Shown here: positions 8,671 through 17,445 of the stretch, in pieces
How positions within the stretch are numbered: the first letter of the stretch is position 1
Layout: each line of letters begins with the position of its first letter
Assembly (NCBI GenBank): GCA_009841475.1
Contig: VXLT01000104.1
Span: forward strand, 1-43,707
From: Gemmatimonadota bacterium
GTDB taxonomy: Bacteria > Gemmatimonadota > Gemmatimonadetes > Longimicrobiales > Gaopeijiaceae
Reading direction: 5' to 3'
DNA length: 43,707 bases
The notes under the pieces: generated by a model
Told to the model about the DNA's origin: nothing
Seen by the model: the letters and a program-made list of their open reading frames with translations, nothing else
Database searches by the model: none
Position numbers and translations under genes: made by a program

Positions 8671-9866
8671 CAGTCGGCTGGCTGCGGCCAGGTGGAGATT
8701 ATCGCGTTGCGCAGATTGTCCCTCGGCGTGAGGCGGAGCGCGGGCTGATCCCAGCCGTCGAGCGGCACCCCCTCCGACCTGGCTCGCGCGAGGGCCGCAC
8801 CCACCAGTTCGCCGGTCGCCCGCGGCCCTCCAAGCGTCAGGGCCCTGTCTCCGCCGGCTCCGAGCCACACCGTGCTGGTTTCCATCGGTCTGAGCGCGGC
8901 ACCGGAACGCAGGGCGAATCCCCGCCCGAATGCAAGCACATGCGCGTGCAGGCCGAGCGCCACCAGCAGCGCCCGGGCCGCCGCGTCACGATCCGGGCCA
9001 TGCGCCTCGCCGAGACTGACGCGCCTCAACTGCGCGAACGACACCGTCGCACGCTGTGTCACCCGCGAGAACGATACGGCCGCGGCCGCCGCCTCGTCGC
9101 CCATGAAGGGCACCTGGCCGTGCCCGATTTCCGACAGCTTGTCCCTCCTTCCACCCTCGACGGGGGCGCGGCCCATTTCCCACTCGGAGCGGTCGTCGGG
9201 GTTCGAGGTCAGCGTCTCTCCGGTGTTCAGGTTCATCGGGTCGCCCTTCAGGCCGAGAACCCTGGTTTCCACGGACGCGGGGCGCCATCCGACGATCTCC
9301 GATACCCACGCGCGCGCGTGCTTCGTGTTGTGCCGCTTCTTGCCCAGGTGCGACTGCCAGAAGCCGTACAGCAGTGCCTGCGGGAACCAGGCCATCAATG
9401 GTCCACAGCGGCTCGGCGTGGCTCCGAAGATCGACTTGCCCAGCTCGGTCTTGATGAAATCGCGTCCGCTCAACCGCGCGTCACGCAGGTACGCGTCCGC
9501 ATTCCGGTGGGGGAATTCCAGGCTGGAAATCTGGCGGGGCAAGTGCGCCGGCAGATTCGTCAGGTCGGAAAGATCCAGTACCATTTCGGGCACCCGGGTA
9601 GTGTCCCTGTTCCGGCGCAGGGCCTCCTCGAGCCGGTTCGCCTGCGAAGGAACGCTGTCGATGACGATGACTTTCGTGGGCTCCGAATCGGCAGGCGACG
9701 CCCACCGCTGGTCCATCTGATAGACTCCGCCTTCATAGACCGCCGGCTTGACCAGCCCGTCCGCTCCGGTCAGCGACTCGAGGGTGGAGTCGATCCGGAT
9801 CCCGTCCTCGAAAGAATCGTCCGCGCAACCCTCGACAAGAGATTCCAGGTCGATCTTCTGTGCCAC
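8670..9866 (-). CDS. csb1: Type I-G CRISPR protein Csb1 (Cas7 backbone)
   Basis: The product is 398 residues and begins at a GTG with GAGGGAAG about 6 bases upstream. The beginning (DSFEDGIRIDSTLESL), YEGGVYQMDQRW, and the SVPSQANRLEEALRR segment are hallmarks of the GSU0053/Csb1 family, which acts as Cas7, the repeated backbone subunit along the crRNA. A central ATPSRCGPLMAWF and a late FALRSGAALRP match the family's RNA-contacting regions as I remember them. It is the first gene of the operon csb1-csb2-cas3-small gene; the upstream region 9867-10225 should hold its promoter. Confidence 0.9.
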   Translation of the reverse strand: MAQKIDLESLVEGCADDSFEDGIRIDSTLESLTGADGLVKPAVYEGGVYQMDQRWASPADSEPTKVIVIDSVPSQANRLEEALRRNRDTTRVPEMVLDLSDLTNLPAHLPRQISSLEFPHRNADAYLRDARLSGRDFIKTELGKSIFGATPSRCGPLMAWFPQALLYGFWQSHLGKKRHNTKHARAWVSEIVGWRPASVETRVLGLKGDPMNLNTGETLTSNPDDRSEWEMGRAPVEGGRRDKLSEIGHGQVPFMGDEAAAAAVSFSRVTQRATVSFAQLRRVSLGEAHGPDRDAAARALLVALGLHAHVLAFGRGFALRSGAALRPMETSTVWLGAGGDRALTLGGPRATGELVGAALARARSEGVPLDGWDQPALRLTPRDNLRNAIISTWPQPAD

Positions 9867-10225
9867 CAGGCGCTTCCCTCACGGCCGGACTGTCTACATT
9901 ATGGACGGAACCGGGGACCGCGAGTACAATCGCCGGACGGCCTCCCGAAATCCCGGGCGCGATCATCGAATCGCGATGATTTTTCACATGAGATTATTGA
10001 GCGACCGATGATCGATTGGTCATACTAGTTTCGTGATATTGGACGTGTCAAGAGATGGCAGGCACGTCGAGTTCCCGGAAGGTTGCGGCGATCGATCCTC
10101 TGGCGCTTGTCGCGTGATATTTTGGATATATCTTCGTGACAGACGAGCGATAGAGCGCGGGCCTGCCGCGTGGGAGCATGCTCCGCGTGGGGGTGCGCCG
10201 GGTTCACAAACAGGGAGAGCACACC
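9867..10225. promoter_or_regulatory. Divergent intergenic region between the cas operon and the hybrid kinase
   Basis: This 359-base stretch has no supported gene and is locally AT-rich (about 9965-10045 and 10110-10135) within a GC-rich window. It holds a direct repeat CGTGATATT at 10032-10040 and 10113-10121, and an inverted repeat GATAT/ATATC at 10116-10120 and 10128-10132. A perfect 12-base palindrome, GGAGCATGCTCC, lies at 10173-10184. It should contain divergent promoters for csb1 and the kinase. The AT-rich GATATATC stretch is a candidate -10 region for the plus strand, but I cannot fix promoter elements with confidence. Confidence 0.45.
9962..9984 (+). terminator. Possible intrinsic terminator-like hairpin
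   Basis: A perfect 7-bp stem (ATCATCG/CGATGAT) with a 5-base loop is followed by a run of T on the plus strand. The form is that of a weak Rho-independent terminator. No plus-strand gene ends just before it, so it might instead be an operator within the cas promoter region. Confidence 0.25.
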
Positions 10226-12592
10226 GTGACGAACGATTCTGCCGAACAGCGGCGAGAGATGGAGGCACTTCAGGAGCGCGTATCCAGACTGAGCGCTGCC
10301 GTGCTGCGGGTCAGCGCCAGCCTCGACCTCGACGTCGTGCTGCAGGAGGTGGTCGACAGCGCGCGCGTCCTTACCGGTGCCCGTTTCGGCATACTGGTGG
10401 GCGTGGATGCCGCCGGGCGCACAGAGGAGTTCGTCACCTCCGGCTTTACGACCGCCGAGAAGGAGGAAATGGCTGCCTGGACGGACGGTCCGCGGTTCTT
10501 CGAGCATCTCCGGAGCCTCGCCACGCCGGTTCAGCTGTCCGACCTGCCCACCTATGCCCGGGCGCTGGGCTTCTCGTCCGATCTCATGCGGTCGAAGACG
10601 TTTCAGGCGGTGCCGCTGCGACACCGCGACATCAACGTCGGCAACTTCTTTCTGGCCGAGAAGGAGGGCGGTCGCGACTTCACGAGCGACGACGAGGAGG
10701 TGCTCACGCTGTTCGCGGCCCAGGCGGCGACCGCGATCGCGAACGCGCGCGCACACCGCGAGGAACGGAGGGCCAGGGCCGACCTGGAGACCCTGATTGA
10801 AACCTCGCCTGTTGGCGTCGTCGTCTTTGACGGGCAATCCGGCGAGCCCGTGTCGTTCAACAAGGAGGCGCGCCGGATCGTCGACGGTCTGAGAATACCG
10901 GGACGCACCACGGCGCAACTGCTGGAATTGGTCACCTGCGGCCGGGCCGACGGGCGGGATGTTGCCCTGGCGGAGTTTCCGCTGGCGGCGCTGCTGAGCG
11001 AGGGCGAGACGGTGCGTGCGGAGGAGATGACGCTCTCGGTTCCCGACGGCCGGAGCGTGACCACCCTGGTCAACTCAACGCCGATTCTGGCGGACGACGG
11101 CTCGGTTATGTCGGTCGTGGCCACGCTTCAGGACCTGAGGCCGCTCGAGGAACTTGAGCGGATGCGGGCCGAGTTCCTCGGAATCGTGAGCCACGAACTG
11201 CGAACGCCGCTGATCTCGATCAAGGGCTCCACGGCAACCGTTCTGGGCGCTTCGCCGGCACCGGACCCGGCCGAAATGCTGCAATTCTTTCGGGTCATCG
11301 ACGATCAGGCCGACCGCATGCGCGGCCTGATCGGCGAACTGCTCGACCACGGACGGATCGTGACGGGCACGCTGTCGGTATCGCCCGAGCCCGTGACCGT
11401 CGCCTCCCTGGTGGACCAGGCTCGTGGCACGTTTGTGAGCGGCACGGGCGCACACATCGTCAACATCGACCTGCCCGAGGACCTTCCGCGGGTGCTGGCC
11501 GACCGCGCTCGCATTGTCCAGGTCCTGGGCAACCTTCTGTCCAACGCGGCAAAGTATTCTCCGGAGACGTCTCCCATCCAGATCGACGCGGTGTTGGACC
11601 GGACGCACGTGATGGTCTCGGTGACCGACAAGGGCCGCGGCGTGCCGCCGGATCGACTTCCCGGTCTATTCCGCAAGTACGCCCCATCGGCCGGTGGCGA
11701 CCGGGAACGTGGGGCCGGGGGGGCCGGCCTGGGCTTGACGATCTGCAAGGGCCTGGTCGAGGCTCACGGAGGGCGAATCTGGGCCGAGAGCGGCGGTGTG
11801 GGACAGGGCACGCGATTCAGCTTTACGGTTCCGGTGGCCGAGGAGCCGGGAACGGCCGCTGCGGGCCAGGCAGGGGCCGACCGGGGCACCGCTCCCGAGA
11901 GGCGCGAGCAGACGCGTATCCTGGTGGTGGACGACGACCCGCAGGCGCTCCGCTACGTACGCGACGCGATCACCGAGGCGGGCTACGCTCCGATCGTGAC
12001 CGGGGATCCGGAGGAGGTGGCAAACCTCGTCAGGCAGCACAAGCCCGAACTGGTCCTGCTGGACCTGGTCCTCCCCGGGACCGATGGCATCGCGCTGATG
12101 GAGCGGGTTCCCGAGCTGACCGATCTGCCGGTCATCTTCATCTCCGCCTACGGCAGGGACGAAACGATCGTCCGGGCGCTGGACGCGGGCGCGGCGGACT
12201 ACATCGTCAAGCCGTTCTCGCCTTCGGAGCTTTCAGCGAGAGTGCGGGCCGCGCTCCGCCGTGTTGCCGGTCCGCAGCCGTTCGTGCTTGGGGACCTGAC
12301 CATCCGCTACGACCAGCGGCGCGTCGCAATCAAGGACCGGGTCGTGCAGCTCACCCCGACCGAGTATGAGATGCTCCGCGTGCTCTCGGTCAACGCCGGA
12401 CGGGTGCTGACGCACGAGTCGCTGCTGCGCCAGGCGTGGCGCGGTCGGGATCGGGGCGAACCGGACCCCAAGCTCGTTCGCGCCGTCGCGAAGCGGCTGC
12501 GCCACAAGCTGGGAGACGACGCGGCCAACCCGGCCTACGTTCTAACCGAGCGCGGGGTCGGCTACTACATGCCCGCACCGCCAGCCCGGTGA
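10226..12592 (+). CDS. Soluble hybrid sensor kinase fused to OmpR-type response regulator
   Basis: The product is about 788 residues. Domains in order are GAF (about 20-180), PAS-like (about 185-300), HisKA with SHELRTP (His near 323), HATPase_c with GNLLSNAAKYSP (near 434) and the G2 box AGLGLTICKGL (near 499), receiver with phosphoacceptor Asp near 612 in LVLLDLVLPG, and an OmpR/PhoB winged helix (about 685-785, LTPTEYEMLR to ERGVGYYMP). It has no membrane segment, so it should sense a cytosolic cue, phosphorylate itself internally and bind DNA as one polypeptide. I chose GTG 10226 because AGGGAGAG lies about 7 bases upstream; an ATG at 10178 is in frame but poorly placed. It ends 8 bases from the convergent transporter gene. 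Confidence 0.9.
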   Translation: MTNDSAEQRREMEALQERVSRLSAAVLRVSASLDLDVVLQEVVDSARVLTGARFGILVGVDAAGRTEEFVTSGFTTAEKEEMAAWTDGPRFFEHLRSLATPVQLSDLPTYARALGFSSDLMRSKTFQAVPLRHRDINVGNFFLAEKEGGRDFTSDDEEVLTLFAAQAATAIANARAHREERRARADLETLIETSPVGVVVFDGQSGEPVSFNKEARRIVDGLRIPGRTTAQLLELVTCGRADGRDVALAEFPLAALLSEGETVRAEEMTLSVPDGRSVTTLVNSTPILADDGSVMSVVATLQDLRPLEELERMRAEFLGIVSHELRTPLISIKGSTATVLGASPAPDPAEMLQFFRVIDDQADRMRGLIGELLDHGRIVTGTLSVSPEPVTVASLVDQARGTFVSGTGAHIVNIDLPEDLPRVLADRARIVQVLGNLLSNAAKYSPETSPIQIDAVLDRTHVMVSVTDKGRGVPPDRLPGLFRKYAPSAGGDRERGAGGAGLGLTICKGLVEAHGGRIWAESGGVGQGTRFSFTVPVAEEPGTAAAGQAGADRGTAPERREQTRILVVDDDPQALRYVRDAITEAGYAPIVTGDPEEVANLVRQHKPELVLLDLVLPGTDGIALMERVPELTDLPVIFISAYGRDETIVRALDAGAADYIVKPFSPSELSARVRAALRRVAGPQPFVLGDLTIRYDQRRVAIKDRVVQLTPTEYEMLRVLSVNAGRVLTHESLLRQAWRGRDRGEPDPKLVRAVAKRLRHKLGDDAANPAYVLTERGVGYYMPAPPAR

Positions 12593-12600
12593 GCCCGCCG

Positions 12601-13986
12601 TCAGCCCCGGATCCGGCGCGTCTGCGCCCTCCCCATCCCGATCGACAGCACGATCCACATGGCCGCGAGCGGCGCCGTCGACCCCGCCACCCACGCCAGG
12701 GTCAGCCCCAGCACGGCGAAGAGACTGTCGATCCCGGCCCCGGCCGCGTCCCCGAAGCGGTAGAGGAAGACATCGACGACCGGTTTGGCCTTGTACTTCT
12801 CGGACGGGGTCACGACGCTGAAGAGCGTCTCGCGGGAGGGCCGTGAAATGGCGTAGCGGGTCGCCCGGTGCAGCGCGCTGAAGATGAGCATGACTCCGTA
12901 GATGGGCCATGCCGCCAGCACCGCGAAGCCGGCCAGCGTCACGATCGGGAGGATCGCCAGGGTCCAGCCGACCCCGATCTTCCTGATCAGGTGGGTGGTG
13001 ACGAAGATCTGCGTGATGAGCGTGAAGCCCTGGGCAACCCAGTCGAACAGGGCGAAGTTCGCCACCAGCTGGCTGAAGGTGTCCGAGTCGCTCAGGATGA
13101 TGTTGGCCTGTGTGAAGTAGACCATCGTGTTGGCCACCGCCATGAACACGACCCAGAGGCCGACCCCGAGCAGATAGGGGGATTTCACCACCGCGGCCGC
13201 CCCGTCCCAGAAGGTGCCCCCGATCCGGCCGCCGCCCGTCGAGGCCCCGTCCTCCGTGCCCGCCGCGCCCGAGGAACCCGTCTCGCCCCCGGCCGGCGAG
13301 CCAGGACCCGCCGCACCCAGCGACGATACCTCCGAACGCACCGCCATCCTGTCCAGCGTCAGCATGACCGCGATCGCCAGCGCGAAGCAGCCGGCACCCA
13401 TCAGCATCAGGCCGGCGGGGAGGTAGGGGGTATCGGTCAACTCACTGATCACGTTGGCCGCCACGCCGCCCACAATCGCTCCCAGCGTGCCCCCGATCCC
13501 GATGAACGCAAACAGTCTCTTGCCCTGGTGCACGTCGAAGATGTCCACCATGAACGCCCAGAAGACGCTGGTTGCGAACAGGTTGATCACGGTCAGCCAG
13601 ACGAAGAAGGTGCGGCCGACACCCAGAGACAGCCCCGTCTGGGCGTCGGTGCCGATCAGACCGCCCCCGGTGCGCACATCCGCGATCAGCAGGGCTGCGA
13701 ACCCGATCAGGCACGCGATCACGAAGAGGTAGGCGATGGGGATGAAGCGGCGCCGGTTCATGCGAGCCACCACCCCGCCGAAGATGAGCACCGCGGCCAG
13801 CGACGCGACCGACGTCACAACGAAGAGCCAGCGCAACTCGTCCATTCCCCGCGCCACACCCATGGCTTCGCGCACCGGCCGCAGGAAGAAGTAGCCGCAC
13901 AGCACCAGGAAGAAGAAGAGCGCGGACATGCAGGCGAGGGGGAATTCGCCGCGCTTCATGTTGAGCAGGCGAGCACCGAAGTTCAT
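12601..13986 (-). CDS. NTT/TLC-like MFS transporter, paralogue A
   Basis: The 461-residue polytopic membrane protein has about 12 hydrophobic segments. It opens KRGEFPLACMSALFFFLVLCG then FFLRPVREAMGV, and includes GRTFFVWLTVINLFATSVFW and KRLFAFIGIGGTLGAI. These match the free-living bacterial relatives of the ATP/ADP translocase (TLC/NTT) family within the MFS fold. Substrates of these relatives are mostly unknown; nucleotide exchange is characterised only in some members. A central Gly/Ala/Pro-rich loop (about 230-270) separates the two halves. GGAGGG sits 7 bases before the ATG. It is transcribed divergently from its paralogue at 14121. Confidence 0.8.
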   Translation of the reverse strand: MNFGARLLNMKRGEFPLACMSALFFFLVLCGYFFLRPVREAMGVARGMDELRWLFVVTSVASLAAVLIFGGVVARMNRRRFIPIAYLFVIACLIGFAALLIADVRTGGGLIGTDAQTGLSLGVGRTFFVWLTVINLFATSVFWAFMVDIFDVHQGKRLFAFIGIGGTLGAIVGGVAANVISELTDTPYLPAGLMLMGAGCFALAIAVMLTLDRMAVRSEVSSLGAAGPGSPAGGETGSSGAAGTEDGASTGGGRIGGTFWDGAAAVVKSPYLLGVGLWVVFMAVANTMVYFTQANIILSDSDTFSQLVANFALFDWVAQGFTLITQIFVTTHLIRKIGVGWTLAILPIVTLAGFAVLAAWPIYGVMLIFSALHRATRYAISRPSRETLFSVVTPSEKYKAKPVVDVFLYRFGDAAGAGIDSLFAVLGLTLAWVAGSTAPLAAMWIVLSIGMGRAQTRRIRG

Positions 13987-14120
13987 CGTCCAGCCCTCCG
14001 CAACTTGAGGTATCGCGGCAGCCCGGTCCGCAAGGCATTGACGTTCTCGAAAAGAAGCCGTTCCTTGAACGCTCGCAAGCACCAGCCGCTTTTACCCCTC
14101 CATCCCCTGAAGCCGGCCGG
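13987..14120. promoter_or_regulatory. Shared promoter region of the divergent transporter pair
   Basis: This 134-base gap separates two divergent paralogous transporter genes, so both promoters must lie here. A TTGACG at about 14038 is a possible plus-strand -35 element, but no convincing -10 follows at the right distance. Confidence 0.3.
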
Positions 14121-15497
14121 ATGAACCGAGAGTCCCAAAACCCCCTGCTCGGCGCCGTGGTTCGGATCACCGGGGTCCGCCCCGAAGAAGCGGCTACCGT
14201 GCTCCTGTCGGCCGCGTATTTCTTTCTGGTTCTCTCGGCATACTATGTGCTCCGGCCGATCCGCGACTCGATGGGCGTGGCCGGAGGCCCGGAGAACCTG
14301 CATTGGCTCTTCACGGCCACGGCGGCGGTGATGCTCCTCCTGCATCCCGTATTCGCCGCGATCGTCGCCCGCTGGACCCGGAGGCGGTTCGTCGCCGTTA
14401 CCTACCGTTTCTTCATGCTCTGCCTGATCGTGTTCTTCCTTGTCCTGAACGCGTTGCCGGAAGGAGGCCAGGCGGAGATCTGGGTGGGACGGTCGTTCTT
14501 CGTCTGGACCAGTGTCTTCAATCTCTTCGTGGTATCGGTCTTCTGGTCGTTCATGACCGACCTCTACCGGGAGCGCCAGAGCCGCCGTCTCTTCGCCCTG
14601 ATCGGGGTCGGCGGCACCATGGGCGCGATCCTCGGGTCATCGATCACCGCATTCTTCACGGGGATCTTCAGTGAGCACGCCCTGCTCTGGTTCTCCATCC
14701 TGCTGCTCGAGGGCGCAGTCTTCTGTGTGAAGGGGCTGGACAGGCGGGCAAAGGCGCTGGCGAGCGGTGGGCCGGGTGGAGGCCCGGGCGCGGTCGAGCC
14801 CGATAGCGACGCCGCGGCAGCGTCGCAGCCGGGTCGCGACGAGGCCCGGAATCCCGGCGAAAAGGTCATCGGCGGTTCCCCGCTGGAGGGGATCGCGCGG
14901 GTGCTGCGCTCGCCCTACCTGCTGGGCATCTGCGTCTTCCTGATCCTCTTCACCACCGGATCCGCCTACCTCTACGGCATGGTGTTGAGCGCGGTCGATC
15001 TCACCTTCCCCGACGATACCCTGCACCCGGCGATCTTCGCCCGCATGGACCTTGCGGTCAACATACTGACGCTGCTCACGCAGCTCTTCCTGACCGGACG
15101 CATCGTCAAGCGGCTCGGAGTCGCGGTGACCCTCGCGCTGCTGCCGCTCCTGAGCGTGGTCGGCTTCCTCGCACTGGCCGTGGCTCCGGTCTTCGCCGTC
15201 GTGGTGGTGTTCAATGTCCTCCGCCGTGCAGGCAACTTCGCGGTCGCGGTGCCGATGCGCGAAGTGCTCTACACCGTGCTCCCGCGCAACGACAAGTACA
15301 AGGCCAAGAACTTCAACGACACCTTCATGTACCGCACCGGCGATCTGGTGGGGATCTGGTCGTTCGGGGAGCTTGGCAAGGCCGGGCTGGGCACGTCCGC
15401 CCTGGCCTGGGTGATGGTGCCGGTGGCTGGGCTCTGGGTGATGGTGTCGGTCTGGCTGGGGAGGCGGCAGAAGGTGCTGGCGGGGGGGTCGGGTTAG
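14121..15497 (+). CDS. NTT/TLC-like MFS transporter, paralogue B
   Basis: The 458-residue membrane protein is clearly homologous to its divergent neighbour. Shared features are YFFLVLSAYYVLRPIRDSMGV, GRSFFVWTSVFNLFVVSVFW, SRRLFALIGVGGTMGAI and a charged, disordered central loop. The late YKAKNFNDTFMYRTGD aligns with YKAKPVVDVFLYRFGD of paralogue A. It belongs to the same ATP/ADP translocase-like branch, with unknown substrate. The divergent arrangement suggests duplication with inversion, and possibly co-regulation or a heteromeric pair; the last point is inference. Confidence 0.8.
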   Translation: MNRESQNPLLGAVVRITGVRPEEAATVLLSAAYFFLVLSAYYVLRPIRDSMGVAGGPENLHWLFTATAAVMLLLHPVFAAIVARWTRRRFVAVTYRFFMLCLIVFFLVLNALPEGGQAEIWVGRSFFVWTSVFNLFVVSVFWSFMTDLYRERQSRRLFALIGVGGTMGAILGSSITAFFTGIFSEHALLWFSILLLEGAVFCVKGLDRRAKALASGGPGGGPGAVEPDSDAAAASQPGRDEARNPGEKVIGGSPLEGIARVLRSPYLLGICVFLILFTTGSAYLYGMVLSAVDLTFPDDTLHPAIFARMDLAVNILTLLTQLFLTGRIVKRLGVAVTLALLPLLSVVGFLALAVAPVFAVVVVFNVLRRAGNFAVAVPMREVLYTVLPRNDKYKAKNFNDTFMYRTGDLVGIWSFGELGKAGLGTSALAWVMVPVAGLWVMVSVWLGRRQKVLAGGSG

Positions 15498-15547
15498 CGG
15501 AAGGACACTTTCTCCAGTCAGGAGTCCAAGGGTAGATTTGACACCCC

Positions 15548-16501
15548 ATGCTCAGGAACATTTTCCACCTGCCGCCGTCCACTCCCTCACTCTCCCTCCT
15601 GGTCGCCCTCGCGACCGCCACGGGATGTGGACTGGGCGAAGCCGGGCAAACAGGACGGCAACGGGCCGACTGCGCCGACGGAGTGTCGAGCGCATGCCTC
15701 GAGGTCGGTCTCAAGCTTCTCCATGGTCGGCAGGTGTTCCGCGACGCAGGCGCCGCGGGTCCCTTCCTCCAGCAGGCGTGTGACGGAGAAGAGTGGGAGG
15801 GGTGCTACGAGCTCGGCGGGATGTACCGGGATGGCCGCGGCGTGGGCGAAGAACCGCGGCGGGCAGCGGACCTCTTCGAAGCGGCGTGCGGGGCCGGCCA
15901 CGGTGCGGCATGCGCCGAGCTGGGCCTCCTCCATCAGGAGGGGCTGGGTGTGCGGCGCGACCTGGCGCGGGCGGCGGACCTCTTCGAGGCTGCGTGCGAT
16001 GACGGGCTCGGAGTGAACTGCTGGAGACTGGCCGTCGCCTTTGAAGGTGGCCAGGGAAGGGAGCAGAGCATCGTCAGGGCGGCGGAGTTGTATGCGCGCG
16101 CGTGCGGCGACTACGACTACGGCGATGCCTGTCTGCGATTGGGCCGCGTCTACCGCAACGGGAGCGGCCTCGCCCGGGACCCGAGGCGCGCAGCCATTCT
16201 GTTCGAGCGGGGTTGCGACACCGGGGACGTGCAGAGCTGCGCCGAACTCGCCGGGATGTACGCAGGCGGCGAGGGTATGACCCAGGACATGGAGCAGGCT
16301 GCGGAGTTTTACCGGCGCGCTTGCGGCAGGGTGCGCCGGGGAGACGGTGAGAGCTGTTTCCACCTTGCCGAGATGTACCAGTCGGGAACGGGGGTGGAGC
16401 AGAGCAACCGGGAGGCGGAGCGCTACTATAACCTGGCCTGTTGGAACGGCTACCGGGCGGGGTGCATCCCACCCCCACTTTCCTCCTCGGATTCCACGTG
16501 A
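15548..16501 (+). CDS. Cysteine-rich Sel1-repeat lipoprotein
   Basis: The product is 317 residues. A signal segment (SLSLLVALATATGC) ends in a plausible lipobox with Cys27. Then come about seven Sel1-type alpha/alpha repeats of about 36 residues with the pattern LG..Y..G.GV..D..RAA.LF..AC. Most repeats carry a pair of cysteines, as in Helicobacter Hcp proteins, where each pair forms a disulfide. This implies an exported, oxidised scaffold anchored in a membrane. Its TGA lies 5 bases before the ATPase start chosen here (an in-frame GTG would overlap it), so it probably belongs to the ABC operon that follows. Confidence 0.82.
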   Translation: MLRNIFHLPPSTPSLSLLVALATATGCGLGEAGQTGRQRADCADGVSSACLEVGLKLLHGRQVFRDAGAAGPFLQQACDGEEWEGCYELGGMYRDGRGVGEEPRRAADLFEAACGAGHGAACAELGLLHQEGLGVRRDLARAADLFEAACDDGLGVNCWRLAVAFEGGQGREQSIVRAAELYARACGDYDYGDACLRLGRVYRNGSGLARDPRRAAILFERGCDTGDVQSCAELAGMYAGGEGMTQDMEQAAEFYRRACGRVRRGDGESCFHLAEMYQSGTGVEQSNREAERYYNLACWNGYRAGCIPPPLSSSDST

Positions 16502-16506
16502 CCACG

Positions 16507-17442
16507 ATGCACGAGGCCGGCGCGCTCATGACACTGAGCAAGGTCACGAAGCGGTACGCCACCGTGGTCGCCCTCGATGAGGTGGATCTCTCGTTCAACG
16601 AGGGGATCACGGGCCTCCTCGGCGAGAACGGCGCGGGAAAGAGCACGATGATCAAGATCCTCCTCGGCCTGTTTCCGCCCACCTCCGGTTCGGCGCGCGT
16701 GCTCGGCGAGGACGTGACCCGCAATCCACTCATTCGGTCCAGGCTCGGATACATGCCGGAGCACGACTGTCTTCCGGTCGAGGCGCCCGCCGCCGAGTTT
16801 CTTTGCCACATGGCCGAGGTCAACGGTCTGCCCACCACCCGCGCCCGAATGCGCGCGGCGGACACCCTGAGGCACGTCGGTCTCTTCGAAGCGCGGCACC
16901 GCCCCATGGGCACCTATTCGACCGGGATGAAGCAGCGCGTGAAGCTCGCACAGGCGCTCGTGCACGACCCGGACATCGTGCTTCTGGACGAGCCGGCCGC
17001 CGGTCTCGATCCGGCCGGTCGCGACGAAATGCTCGACCTGGTCAGCAGGACCTACCGGGAATTCGGGATCACGGTGGTCTTTTCGTCCCACCTCATGTCC
17101 GATGTGGAGCGCACCTGCGACCGGATCACCATCCTCGAGGGCGGCCGGGTCGCCAGGTCGGGAAAGGTCGCCGAATACACCGCCGAAACCCGAACCTTTT
17201 TCATCGAGGTGGACGGAAACCGCGAGCGGTTCCTTTCCGCCCTGAAGGCGCGGGGGGTTTCGGTGGCGGTCGGGCAGGGTGGCGTGGCGGTCCGGGGTGT
17301 GGACGAGGATCTCTGCGACCTGGTCCGGGACGCGCTCGTCGAGGCGGAGGCGCCGTTGCGCCGGATGGCGCCCCGGAGGCGCGACCTGACGGAGCTCTTC
17401 ACGGGCGCCGCCGGGGACCGCGCGGACGAGGGCGGAGCCTGA
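16507..17442 (+). CDS. ABC-2 type exporter ATPase, first module
   Basis: The product is about 311 residues from ATG 16507; GTG 16498 (overlapping the previous stop) and ATG 16528 are alternatives. It has Walker A GENGAGKST, a signature YSTGMKQRV in place of LSGGQ (normal for ABC-2 exporters), Walker B IVLLDEPAAGLDP and switch histidine VVFSSHLMSD. A C-terminal extension of about 90 residues is typical of this group. It energises the permease encoded 3 bases downstream. Confidence 0.88.
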   Translation: MHEAGALMTLSKVTKRYATVVALDEVDLSFNEGITGLLGENGAGKSTMIKILLGLFPPTSGSARVLGEDVTRNPLIRSRLGYMPEHDCLPVEAPAAEFLCHMAEVNGLPTTRARMRAADTLRHVGLFEARHRPMGTYSTGMKQRVKLAQALVHDPDIVLLDEPAAGLDPAGRDEMLDLVSRTYREFGITVVFSSHLMSDVERTCDRITILEGGRVARSGKVAEYTAETRTFFIEVDGNRERFLSALKARGVSVAVGQGGVAVRGVDEDLCDLVRDALVEAEAPLRRMAPRRRDLTELFTGAAGDRADEGGA

Positions 17443-17445
17443 CCG

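Noticed and set aside
8562-10028. Plus-strand open frame of 488 residues
   Set aside because: Antisense to csb1 and part of the intergenic region; no motif.
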